DNA of 64,000 nucleotides from Cryptosporidium bovis (lineage: Eukaryota; Apicomplexa; Conoidasida; Eucoccidiorida; Cryptosporidiidae), in contig VHIT02000017.1 of NCBI GenBank assembly GCA_009768925.2, forward strand, positions 153,508-217,507, given 5' to 3'. The notes beneath the pieces are model-generated. The model was not told the origin of the DNA. It did not search any database and saw nothing but the letters and a program-made list of their open reading frames with translations. Of this stretch, positions 10,057-20,500 are shown piece after piece (within the stretch, counting starts at the first letter, position 1; the number at the start of each line of letters is the position of its first letter). Both the position numbers and the translations under genes were made by a program.

Positions 10057-10262
10057 GAAGAATTTAATAAGTAAATAACTTTTAAATAAGTAATAGGACA
10101 GTTATAAAAACAAGTAAAATAATAGTTTAATCTAAATCCGTAACTATTAACGCTCATTTGTTCCTTGTTTATTCAACATAATATAATATATTTTAAGACA
10201 TGTATTTTTTTGTTCGTGATGTTATTTATTTCAATGTGTAATTACACTTGCATCCACCAATA

Positions 10263-10877
10263 TTATATATTTGGTATAAGATCCCTTTGGTTTGTGAAAG
10301 CATTATAAATAGTGTGAACATTAATTACATTTGCGTTTTTATTACCATTTGATTTGTCTTTATTCATTTGTTTGTTTACTTTAGCCATTAGTTCTAAAAC
10401 AAATATCTTTGAAGCAGAGGAAACGACTAGTGCTATTTCTTCGATATTACTTGGAATGTATCTGTTTTTTTGTTGCAATATCGATTGAATATAGCTCAAG
10501 CTATCTTCACTTGTGTCATTTTCATTTTCAAAACTAACATATCCAGAACTAATTAAATAATCCAATATCTCAGACCTGTCAAATCCGGAACTTCTGCAAT
10601 TCTGTATGGTTGAATCTATAACTTCATCACCCGTAACTTCACTACTATCACTCGCTTTTACAGAAACGTATTCAAGAATCAAATCTATTTCTTCGTCATT
10701 TAATAATTCATTATTTTCGTCCTTCTTTTCGGGACTTCTTTTTAAATCTGAACCATTATTACCATCATTAACAATGTAAGAATAATCTATTTCTTCCTCT
10801 ATATTGAATACATCATCATTTGTAATGTTAGATGAGCTTTCTGTGAATTTGTCATTATAATCACTCATTGTCGACAT
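10263..10877 (-). CDS. Acidic protein with C-terminal histone-fold-like region, possibly TAF11 (TFIID)
   Basis: The 204-residue protein has an acidic, Ser/Asn-rich N-terminal part (1-135). Its C-terminal segment reads RYIPSNIEEIALVVSSAS, then KIFVLELMAKVNKQMNK, a short polar loop, and INVHTIYNAF. That looks like helices 2 and 3 of a histone fold: AxVxxxAxKIFVxELxxxV resembles TAF11 and, less well, NF-YC-type subunits. TAF11 pairs with TAF13 within TFIID. A clear first helix is not obvious. Two in-frame ATGs (10877 and 10868) could both serve as start. Single exon. I hold the histone-fold reading as probable and the TAF11 name as tentative. Confidence 0.5.
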   Translation of the reverse strand: MSTMSDYNDKFTESSSNITNDDVFNIEEEIDYSYIVNDGNNGSDLKRSPEKKDENNELLNDEEIDLILEYVSVKASDSSEVTGDEVIDSTIQNCRSSGFDRSEILDYLISSGYVSFENENDTSEDSLSYIQSILQQKNRYIPSNIEEIALVVSSASKIFVLELMAKVNKQMNKDKSNGNKNANVINVHTIYNAFTNQRDLIPNI

Positions 10878-12066
10878 ATGCCATAACTACAGGAAGTAGA
10901 TACTTCTAATAGAAAGTTATAACAAAATAAGTTGATTTACCAGAACTTCAACTAGTTAAGAGTTTATTCAAGTCCTTCCTAACACCTAATTAATTGCTTA
11001 TTTTCAAACTTGTTTCTGTTTTTTCCCAAAAAAAATGGTGTTTCCCAAACTCAATGAAAAAGGGTTAACTTATCACTAAAAAAACCAAAATAAAGCTTTA
11101 ACAATCTACTATGTTCATACGTGACAATTTATCTCACCCTTGAAATCATTAAAAACCTAATACAACCCCAGTTTAACTTCTATTCACAACTGGATTAAAG
11201 GCGCCAATGTCAAAAAAATAACTATTTTAGACAGATCTGAAAGAAAATGCGAAAGATGTTTTGGATGAGTGTAATCTATATTTGTTGACGAAGCGAAGGG
11301 AGAGGAAAATATTTGGCAGTTAATACCGAATGAGCAGTTTTTTTAACTTTATTGGACCCAAAGTGAGGCTAATAACAATAAGAAATAAGCATAAGTGAAT
11401 TATTAAACTCACTTTAAGGAGGAAAAAACTGGACAAACAGGATGAAATAGAGCATAACCAATGCTCTGAATTTACAACACATTCATTTTATTTTCATTAG
11501 TGTATATACTTTTTTAATATAGAATTTATTTTTAAAATGAAGTGTGTAAGTAGGTATTCATGTGTGAGCATGTGCAAATAAATAATTTTTTTCTTGATAT
11601 TAAAGCCCAAGTACTTATACACGAAATAATGTTACTTTGAAAAAGATTTTATAAGTACATTTTTAAGGTACATTTTTTAAGCAACAAAACAATATATATA
11701 GCTGGGTTTTAAACAGTTGATGATTTTATAAAATTAAGACGAAAACATTTTTGTTGGAATTACAATTATTTATTCACTACTCATATACTCATACTGTTAC
11801 TTTACTCTTAAGAAAATAAAACTTCAAGTAACTATATAATTTCCACCTTAACTTATGTTTTTGGGCTAAATTTAATACACATATTAATGGATAAAGATCG
11901 AAATAAAGAGGTATAGATTTAATATAGTGATTTTTTTTTACCAAGATTGAATAGTAGAGTAAAATAAAGTATTTCATATTATGTATTTTATACATAAAAA
12001 TATATAATAAACGGGTAATAGATACAATTTCATCTTATAGCAGGTAACTTGTGATACATAGAAAAA
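10878..12066. other. Large intergenic region, divergent promoters
   Basis: About 1.2 kb between divergent genes. It carries GGCGCC at 11200-11205. From about 11230 to 11345 there is a patch less AT-rich than its surroundings, ending in seven T at 11338-11344, which could be a small Pol III-type transcript or just 5' UTR. The distal part (11500-12060) is very AT-rich and precedes the secreted repeat protein. The open frame at 11789-11995 (minus) is low-complexity and unconvincing. Confidence 0.45.
11200..11205. promoter_or_regulatory. GGCGCC palindrome (E2F-like promoter motif candidate)
   Basis: The hexamer sits in context aaaGGCGCCaat, about 320 bases upstream of the TAF11-like ATG and 860 upstream of the secreted repeat protein. 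Position favours the former. Function is inferred. Confidence 0.45.
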
Positions 12067-13785
12067 ATGAGGAATATACTCTTGTTTGGAGTAATATTAT
12101 TGCTTATGATAGCAATCAATGAGGGTGAATGCTTAAAAGTGAGAAGTTTTTTTGGCCTTGTTGGAGGCGGAAACGACAATAAAAAAAATGGAAATTCCGA
12201 TGAAACTTCAAAATCAGCTGATCATGGGCCAGCAAAACAGGAAGAACAACCGGGAGAGCATGGACCTCCAAGTGATCATGGACCATCAAAACCGGAAGGA
12301 TCACCAGGAGAACATGGAACACCAAAACCGGAAGGATCACCAGGAGAACATGGAACACCAAAACCGGAAGGATCACCAGGAGAACATGGAACACCAAAAC
12401 CGGAAGGATCACCAGGAGAACATGGACCACCAAAACCAGAAGGATCACCAGGAGAACATGGACCACCAAAACCAGAAGATGATAGTCAGCATGGACTACT
12501 TCCGTTCATTCCTCCACCACCACCACCACCACCACCATCTCCAGATGATTCTCCACCAAGACATCCGGATAATAATGGGCTGCCAGGACATTCAGATCAA
12601 CATGAATCTCATAGAAATGATAGTGAAGGAAAACAAAAGTTATCTGAGTGTGCATCATGCAAAGGTGAAGAGAAATCATCTACAGATTGTTGTCATGAGA
12701 CAATATTTGGAAAAAGCGGATTAGAAACACATAATGCAAAGATAACGGGAACAATAACAGGTACAATAACAGATACAACGTTAGTAACAAAAACAGGTGA
12801 TTTAATATCAATCAAGCATGACCCGGATAGGCCTGTACCAGAAGGTGGTAAAGATGAACATCCGTCAACATCTTCACATGAAAGTGAAATAAAAGAACAT
12901 AAAGAAAAGAGTGAGGTAATGCATAACACACAATTAGAGACTAAGGGAGAATCAAAATTTCCAAATGGAGCAGTATTTCTTCCTCTTGTGTTAGATGCAA
13001 ATACAGGACAATATGGTGTGGAGTTGAAAAGCATCGATTTATTATCAATGAATAAAAACGAGAAGATTAAGCCTTATGATATGTTAATCCCATTTTTGAA
13101 TGAGCAAGGTCAGGTTAAATTTGTAACTAGAAGACGTTTAAGGCAGTTAGTCAAATCGGGACTTTCCAAGGGTCTAAGTGATACATTTGGAAGAGATGCA
13201 AATAATTTTGAAGATGGTAGTAGTGATAAAGACGCTGAGTTGAGTATTTCTAGATCAGAGGATGAGAAAAAGGATGAAAAAAACGAGGATGATAGAAAGG
13301 ATAAGAGTGAAAATAATGAAAAGGACAGGGATAAAAAAAAAGAGGATGAAGAAAAGGAGAAAGATGAGAAAAAAGACGAGAAGAAAGATGAGAAAAAAGA
13401 TGAAGAAAAGGGTAGTCAAATTGCGAATGTTGCTAGGAACGCTGCAAAAAGTGCAAAAGAGCTTCTCCAAGAGGCAGAGTCAGTACTAACTGGAGGAAGC
13501 CTGTTTGAATCTTCAGAAAAGAAAGATGAAAATAAAGACGACAAAAAGAACGAAAAAGAAGACAACAAAGAACATAAGAAAGAAAAAGACAATGATAATA
13601 ATGAAACTAAAAATGATGACGACAAAGATAAGAAGGAAGACAAAGATGATAAAGAAGACGAAAATAAAAACAAGGATGACAGCGATAAGAATGGATCTAA
13701 AAAGGAAGATTCAAATGAGGGCTCAGAGGAGCAGGATGACGTTGCAAGTACACATGAATCAGAGGAAGAGGAAGAAGATGAGTGA
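12067..13785 (+). CDS. Secreted low-complexity repeat protein (unknown function)
   Basis: The 572-residue protein starts with a clear signal peptide (MRNILLFGVILLLMIAINEG, cleavage likely after about residue 22). It then has, in order: a tandem 12-residue repeat of the type GEHGTPKPEGSP (about residues 72-137), a run of ten or so Pro (about 150-160), a small Cys cluster (CASCKGEEKSSTDCC, about 196-211), and Thr-rich TITGTITGTITDT. A more globular stretch follows (about 300-380, GAVFLPLVLDANTGQYGVELK). The C-terminal third is made almost entirely of Lys, Asp and Glu. No transmembrane segment follows the signal peptide, so it is probably secreted or stored in a secretory organelle. I do not recognise a named family. 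Single exon; the ATG at 12067 gives the signal peptide directly. Confidence 0.85.
   Translation: MRNILLFGVILLLMIAINEGECLKVRSFFGLVGGGNDNKKNGNSDETSKSADHGPAKQEEQPGEHGPPSDHGPSKPEGSPGEHGTPKPEGSPGEHGTPKPEGSPGEHGTPKPEGSPGEHGPPKPEGSPGEHGPPKPEDDSQHGLLPFIPPPPPPPPPSPDDSPPRHPDNNGLPGHSDQHESHRNDSEGKQKLSECASCKGEEKSSTDCCHETIFGKSGLETHNAKITGTITGTITDTTLVTKTGDLISIKHDPDRPVPEGGKDEHPSTSSHESEIKEHKEKSEVMHNTQLETKGESKFPNGAVFLPLVLDANTGQYGVELKSIDLLSMNKNEKIKPYDMLIPFLNEQGQVKFVTRRRLRQLVKSGLSKGLSDTFGRDANNFEDGSSDKDAELSISRSEDEKKDEKNEDDRKDKSENNEKDRDKKKEDEEKEKDEKKDEKKDEKKDEEKGSQIANVARNAAKSAKELLQEAESVLTGGSLFESSEKKDENKDDKKNEKEDNKEHKKEKDNDNNETKNDDDKDKKEDKDDKEDENKNKDDSDKNGSKKEDSNEGSEEQDDVASTHESEEEEEDE
12280..12477 (+). repeat. 36-base tandem repeat, about 5.5 copies, in frame
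   Basis: Units begin at 12280, 12316, 12352, 12388, 12424 and a partial one at 12460. The unit starts ggaacaccaaaaccggaagg and encodes GTPKPEGSPGEH. Copies differ mainly at the second codon (Pro-Ser, Thr-Pro or Pro-Pro) and one silent site in the Pro codon. The three central copies are identical or nearly so, which suggests recent unit turnover. Being a multiple of three, copy changes keep the frame. Confidence 0.93.
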
Positions 13786-14304
13786 TATATAAACATCTTA
13801 ATTGTAACAATAGAACCACTATATATCAATTTAACAATAAATAGTAGTTAAACACAAAATCACAAATAAATGATTCATTAATGAGTTTAATATTGAATAA
13901 CAAACAATACAATTGAAGTATACTAATTTTTTTGTATACTTTATTCGTAGTCGTTATTTACGTCATATATTTAATTTAGTTCGTTTTAGTTTAATTCAAT
14001 TTTATTTAATGAATACTAAATCCTCTTTGTTATTTCGAGCAGTATTGCCTTTTAAAGTTAAATCAACTGTAATCATAGTCATTGTCTATACTTTTATTGT
14101 TAATATATATCAAAAATATGGTATTACAAATAATTGTCAACTATTGAAGAATAGTAGGATCTATTAATAGAAATTCTGCTTGATGTGCAAATAGAAGTGA
14201 AATTTAAATTATGATAAAAAGTACTCATACCGAAAGTATTCCAAATAACAAGAATGTGGAATCACAGAAGAAATTAGAGAGTAAATGATTATAAAATTCT
14301 GTAA
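13786..14304. other. Intergenic region between convergent genes
   Basis: About 520 bases of AT-rich DNA between the stop codons of the secreted repeat protein and NMD3. It should contain both 3' ends. The small open frame at 13913-14167 lacks support. Nothing else is visible. Confidence 0.45.
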
Positions 14305-16152
14305 TTATTGGAGATCATCTATTGAAAGTCCATCTAAAAGTTCAGAAATGTCAAGTTGATTTTCATCTTCTTGAGTATTATTGTAATCGTAATCATCATC
14401 ACTTCCGTATTCCCCTTTCATTTTGGTAGAATTGCCGTCACAGCAGTCTATAATCATTTCTCCTGATGTATTTTTATTACTTTTCTCCTTTTTAACCATA
14501 TGTCTCGGTTTCCTCATTTTTCTATATACTTCTCTGGCGGAATCCTGAATTCTCGGATCCCAGTATAAGTTAACACCTTTTCTCATTTCAACGTCTTCTT
14601 CGAGCTCGTCTTTAAATTGTTCAATATCTTCATTTCGAGTTAAATTTCCAGAATGACTATCGTAAGAGGTTTGTTTAGGGAGTCTTTGAAGAACCCAGGG
14701 ACGTTGAACAACGGTTGTTTGCAAACTGCTGTACCTATCAAAGTCTTCGTCCCCTTTGACACTATTGCAATAGTATTGGTATCCCCTTTTAACAACTTTT
14801 TTAACAACAATAACATCATGATTTCTTTCTTTCCATTGTATAAATTCTGAAGAATCTTCAACAGAACCAAAGTTATTTAATGTTCTAAAGTCATACCCAC
14901 TTACCAAGTCACCTGGGTTAATTACATTTCCAAGGTGAGTAGTAACTATCACGCTAGAATCAGGTTTACCAAGATCTGACTCCTTACATAATTCAACTTC
15001 TGCCATTACACAGGATCTTTTACCTTTTCCACCATCCTGAATGTAAGAATTCCTAAGTATATCTACGTTCATAACATAGAAGTTTACTAAACTCGAACGA
15101 GACAAAAGAGGAGCAAGTGAACTCCTATTTGTATTGCCTCCTGAACCACCACTATTGTTATTACCTGCTGTTCCTGCGTGTTGCCAATATTTTTCTCTGG
15201 CTAAGTCTACCTCCTTTCCAGTAAACGGATCTAACAAGCAAAGTTTATTTGTTATCTTTTTGCAAAGAAGTATTGAAGACACTCCTCCTAATAACGTTGT
15301 AGACAAACTTTTTGGAACAAAAACCACGTCATCCTTACAAATGGGTGATAGTTCAACCGAAAACGTGAACTTATTGTGATGTGTATTGCTATGTGAATCA
15401 TGAGATATAAGCTGACGGCTAGTTTTAACCTTCGCAACAAAGTGATGAGTTATAAAGTCCACCAAGGTTTGTGCGTGATTTTTTTGTTGGAATTGAAAGT
15501 CCAAACCGTCTGGCCTTTCCACTATATTAGACACCTTCTCATGAGCACCATTCTTTAATATAAGCTGTTCTAAGTATAAAAATGTTCTTTTGTGTTGTAC
15601 TCTTTGCCTGACTTGTACGACTGCGTTCCATGTGTGCGGTGTAAAACTCCTTTTGCAATCATCACATTGTTGCCCTTGCAAATAAAATTCAATGATTATA
15701 TTCTGCTGAACTATTGCACCGTTCATTATCTCTTTTTGTATTGTGCATTTAACTTTCAGTCTCTTACTATGAGGTTCCGTCCATATAAACGCAGCATCCA
15801 CCAATCTAACTGTATTTAAACCCTTTATTTTTTTTAAGCATAATGCTAACAACTCTCGGCTTTCCAATTGGCACGATACCCAAGGTGGCTTTTGAAATCT
15901 CTCACACTGTCTACAGTATGGAAGAACAACTTGCCTAGAAATGCCTTCTGCTATATCTATTTCTGATCTTATGCAGTTTATACACATTCTTGACTGATTT
16001 GTTTCTGTAACCATTCCACATACACAACAATTCATATACTGAGGACGCTCAACAGTTGAGTATACTCCTTCAAAGGTGTTTGAATGGCCTGAGGAACTCT
16101 TGAATACACTCATCTGGCCATCCATATTATCTGACTGCATACTTTCAAACAT
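14305..16152 (-). CDS. NMD3: 60S ribosomal export adaptor NMD3
   Basis: The 615-residue protein has the NMD3 N-terminal Cys-rich domain: MNCCVCGMVTE, RMCINCIRSEIDIAEGI, LPYCRQCERFQKPPWV (paired CxxC motifs, about residues 41-110). Next come ELLALCLKKIKGLN and LVDAAFIWTEPHSKRLKVK, then a second CDDCKRSFTPHTWNAVVQVRQ (about 178-198). NMD3 binds the joining face of the nascent 60S subunit and links it to exportin CRM1. The middle domain continues with HHFVAKVKTSRQLISHD and LLCKKITNKLCLLDPFTGKE. A Gly/Asn-rich insert follows at about 340. The C-terminus is acidic with LDISELLDGLSIDDL, fitting a leucine-rich export signal. Length is somewhat above the family's usual 500-520 because of inserts and an N-terminal extension of about 38 residues. 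Single exon. Confidence 0.93.
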   Translation of the reverse strand: MFESMQSDNMDGQMSVFKSSSGHSNTFEGVYSTVERPQYMNCCVCGMVTETNQSRMCINCIRSEIDIAEGISRQVVLPYCRQCERFQKPPWVSCQLESRELLALCLKKIKGLNTVRLVDAAFIWTEPHSKRLKVKCTIQKEIMNGAIVQQNIIIEFYLQGQQCDDCKRSFTPHTWNAVVQVRQRVQHKRTFLYLEQLILKNGAHEKVSNIVERPDGLDFQFQQKNHAQTLVDFITHHFVAKVKTSRQLISHDSHSNTHHNKFTFSVELSPICKDDVVFVPKSLSTTLLGGVSSILLCKKITNKLCLLDPFTGKEVDLAREKYWQHAGTAGNNNSGGSGGNTNRSSLAPLLSRSSLVNFYVMNVDILRNSYIQDGGKGKRSCVMAEVELCKESDLGKPDSSVIVTTHLGNVINPGDLVSGYDFRTLNNFGSVEDSSEFIQWKERNHDVIVVKKVVKRGYQYYCNSVKGDEDFDRYSSLQTTVVQRPWVLQRLPKQTSYDSHSGNLTRNEDIEQFKDELEEDVEMRKGVNLYWDPRIQDSAREVYRKMRKPRHMVKKEKSNKNTSGEMIIDCCDGNSTKMKGEYGSDDDYDYNNTQEDENQLDISELLDGLSIDDLQ

Positions 16153-17597
16153 TTTTCACCTGTATTTTTCTAAATTTTTTGTTATACAAAATGTAACGTG
16201 AAGCTAGAAGCTGAATTATAATCCAACTATTTTGTCCCTTAATATTTAATTATGATCCATATACTTATTCGTTTATTCAATGATCTTATATTGTATTTAC
16301 GTATTTATTTTTCCTTATATTTGATCTCTTTTCTTTCCACCAGTCGTATTATATACTCGGTCTACATATATGTTTGTTGCCTATAGTTGCTATATTACAA
16401 GTATTATATGCCCTGCACCTTACACTAGTACTCTACGTAAATATCCAAGAAAAAGATCGCACTTTTTCCGTCCCAAATTGTCAAACGTTACTACTCCCTA
16501 TTCACTATTCTTTTAATAAGTTTACCGCCCAAATTTGCCGCAATCATTCCGGTACTACTAATTTGTCATCGAGTACACAATGTTTTGGCGGTAATGCTTT
16601 GTCGTACTTGTTCATAAACATGTATTAACTGAATTTCTAGTACAGGAGAAGCAAAACACTAAAACGAAATAGATTACATAAGTTTAGTGAAAAGTAAGAA
16701 CTATAAATACAGGAACAGACGGCTCCAAGAATATTGTCTTGTATTTAATAAAATGATTCATTTACATTTCTTCGGACAAGATTTGTTACACCTTTACAAG
16801 CATGTTTAGATATCATCACCTTTTTTATACTTTGACGTAGATTCATACAATTCTAATTAAGCATTGCTATCATTATTTTGTTTCACACTCAATACAATAT
16901 TTCGCTGCATTCAATCCCAATTCTTCTTTGTTTTACCCTTAACTTTCTGTTTTCTAGTCCGTCTTTTTTTGTAGTTGTTAGAAGGGGTTATTTTTGGCTC
17001 TTAACATGTTTATTAGTAGAATATTAATTTTATGTGTGGATGAAAATTCTGCCAGATGCCTTATAGCACTAAGAAAAATCAGCGAGAACAGTTGTACGGG
17101 TGCAGTTTAGGAGATAGACAAAATACATCAAAGTTTATGAGAGTAAGAAAAAAAACAAAACAGAAAGAATACACGTGTAAAAGAGGATTGCACAAAAAAA
17201 TTACACATTTACCCAGTTTTTTTTTGTTACAATTTTTAAAGCAATACGAAGCCTATTTAAACAGAAAAAGGGGGTATGGGGTACCGGAGGCGGAACAAAT
17301 TTAGAATAGGATAGTTAGAAATAAAAGGTGGAAAAAGATACTTGAATATAAAAAAATTGTATTTATAGAATAATATACTTTTTTTAATTATATGCATAGG
17401 GAGTAATAAATAACATAAAGTTGCTATTGAGACAAAATACCTATTCAAGCAGAAATTGACAGAATAACAAGTAGTAATACGATAATTTTTGGTTTCTTTT
17501 TGTAAAAATTACAATTAAAAAGGATAAAAGCATAGATAATCCTGAAGGTAGTGAGCGGAGTAAGGATTTAAAAATAAGTAACAGAAAGAGAAAGAAA
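16153..17597. other. Large intergenic region, divergent promoters of NMD3 and BAG6-like gene
   Basis: This 1.4 kb region separates divergent genes. Open frames at 16374-16628 and 17056-17304 show no recognisable family; the first starts at TTG and the second is Lys-rich with no conserved pattern. I see no GGCGCC site and no clear RNA gene. It is an unusually long gap for such compact DNA. Confidence 0.4.
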
Positions 17598-20500
17598 ATG
17601 TCTGGAGAGGATGGTTCTTCGGGTATTTCGAAGGAAGAAGCGTCTTCCAATAAAAGATTAAATACTTTAGATTCTGATTTATGTAAAGATATAAATGATA
17701 GTGGGTCTAATATTGGAACAGATATAGATGTTGGTTTGAAGAATAATGAGTTTCTCAGCAGTTCAAGGAGTGTAGTTGACAGTACAAGAACAAACTCGGC
17801 TTCGGAATACCTAAGTGATCAAAACAATAACAAAGAGGAAATCACTGATGGTTTTGTGATGATAGACTCAAACACAAAGAGTGATAAGGAAATATTGAAA
17901 GAGACTAATATAACTACGGAAGTTAGTAGTAATGATAATAGCAATAGCAGCGCAGATGTCAATAACCTTGATGATAAGAAGGATGAGATGGAGGTAGTAG
18001 TGGAAGAAGTAGTAGTTGGGGTGGAAGGAAACAGTGAGGATGAATTGACTATCGTGGTAAGACCTCTAAATGGAAGAGATTTAACAGTGGTATCTTCTTC
18101 AAATTCAACAATAAGACAACTAAAAGAATTAATAGAAGTTCAAAGCGGCATAGAGGCAGCAAACCAACGACTTATATTTAGAGGAAGATGTATGTTGGAT
18201 AATGAAACGGTTGGGCATTATTTCAATGAAAATGATGTAATAATACACTTGGTTCCTTATATTAGGAATAATAATTCACAGGAAAATGGCCCCGAGGGAG
18301 CAACAAGACGTGAAAATTCAAACAATAACAGCAATTCAGCAATACCAGAGATCAATTTTCAGAGTTTTTTCCCCGAGTTCGGAGGCGTTTCTGGTTTGGG
18401 CTCAGGCTCGACTTTTGCGGGTGGTTTTCCAGGAGCAATGATGTTCGGTGCAATTAGATTAGATAGGGAGGCAAGTGCTACACCCGAAACTGAAGATTTG
18501 GTACAAAGAGTGCTGAGAAGTTTTGGTGATGCGGTCGGTAATTCTGGAATGGAGGGGGGAATAATTAGGGAACAAGGTGTTGGCATGGAAACCAATAATA
18601 GAAACTTTAATCTTTATAACTTACCCGGGAACATACACTCTTCAACACGAGTTATTAATGTAAATGGTGCTTCAAGTAATAATGAAACAACGGGTACATC
18701 TTCAGGCAACAGTGGCGTAAATTCAACCCAAAGCAGGAGGGTTTCTCCAAATATTGGAACATCTAGAATGAGCGAAACTGTAGATAATAACAACAGTAGT
18801 AATTCAATTCCAGGGGGAAACAGCGACATCGGAGCAAGGAATAATGATTTAAGAGGTGAACAAATAAGTGGCAATCACCCGATGGGAAGAATAGGCACAA
18901 TCGTTTCCAGGATATTCCAGGCATTTAACCATCCAATGGCAGATATAGTTAGAGATCCTACAGGAAATATTTCCCTATCGAACAGAAGGACAAGTCATAA
19001 CATTGTAGTTGACCCCACCAACAACAATTCTAGCTCTACTACAAACAATGGTGATGCCAATTTAATTTATACTGGTGATAGAAGAGTTTCAGGAGGAAAT
19101 AATAATGCAAGCACACTTGTGAATGATACTAGTAATATCTCAAACACAAGATCTAGAGTGACAACAGCAAATAACACAGCTGGAATAGGAGGAGTAGCAG
19201 CTACCGCGGCTGCAGCTGCAGCTATAGGTGGAGCAGCAACGACAGCTGCGACAAATACCAACCCAAGGTCTGAGGTTGGTTCTGGTTGGAGTCAGTTTAC
19301 TGCTGCAGGTGGAATACCCGGAGTACTTCCTATTAGTGGGCGTTCAGGGGTTTCTGTTACGACAATTCCACTACCAAATTTATCTATTCCTGTCACAATT
19401 AGAGCGACTTCGACAAGAATTCCAACAACGAATATTTCTAGTAACGGAATTAGAACAATAGGGGTTGGTGGTGCAACTAATGGGGGAGGACCGTCCGAAA
19501 ATCCAAGCAATTACGGTAATTTTGATACCTCAATTGCAATAAATAGAGAAAACAACTCGAATAGTGTAAATGATTTCTACAGAAGATCCTCGGATAACTA
19601 CTTTAGAAGTATATCAGATATTTTGGAACAATCCGCTTCCCAACTACAACTTGTTGCCTCGGGAATAAGAGAAATAGGAGGAATAGAAAACCCAAATAGC
19701 AACAGAAATAATGCTGCATATTTACCCCCGATACCATGCACTACGTCAAATTTTGTCATAAGTAACAACAATTCTGCAAGTAATGGCGTAAATGGAAACC
19801 CTACAGACTACATTCAACATCATTCACATAGGCTTTACATTTCAAATGAATTGATATATAGATTCTTACCTTGGAATTCTTTGAATGATTTAATGAATAT
19901 TTTGGAGAGAGATAGTGGATGGAGAAGACCTAGAATAGGGATCCCTCCTCAACCTATAGATTTACATGAGTCTGGACCTCTTTCTGTGTTTATATCTGTT
20001 TACCTTCAGGCACTATTTGTCGTTCAAAGCAACCTCTTACAAGTTCAAGCTTGGCAAGAAAGATTTGCTAGACTAGATGTTCCAAGACTTTGTTATACCG
20101 TTCATATGTTAACCCTTATATCGCAAATATCCGCCTATCTAGCCTCTCTTTTGGCATGGCTCTTTCATAATATGGCTCAACATGTAGAACAAGATAGGTT
20201 GGTCGACACTCTTCAATGGGGGAGAAACACTAGCGAAGAGGAAGGCCCAGTGGAAGGTTCAAATAATAATTTCCAAAATATTAGCCAAAATTACGTAAAT
20301 GAAAACAGTAGTCAAGATATGCATGTAGATGACAATTCTAGTGCAGACAAAGAATCTAATTTAAACGATAATTCATTAGTTCCTCCAATAAATATTGATA
20401 ACTTGAGTATTGGAAATGAAGCTAATGCGAAGGATAATGCTGAGCAGACAGGACAAAATATGAAATCGGTTTCTTCTGTTTCCTTCAACAGCAATTCTTG

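Noticed and set aside
12280-12477. Direct repeats considered as a possible CRISPR array.
   Set aside because: The units are contiguous, in frame and without unique spacers, and the genome is eukaryotic.
12152-12724. Second plus-strand frame of 190 residues inside the secreted repeat protein (Met/His-rich repeats).
   Set aside because: It is a shifted reading of the same 36-base repeats; the main frame has the signal peptide and full length.
17056-17304. 82-residue Lys-rich frame with an ATG in the NMD3/BAG6-like gap.
   Set aside because: Composition looks like random AT-rich DNA, no domain or signal peptide is visible, and no family is recalled.
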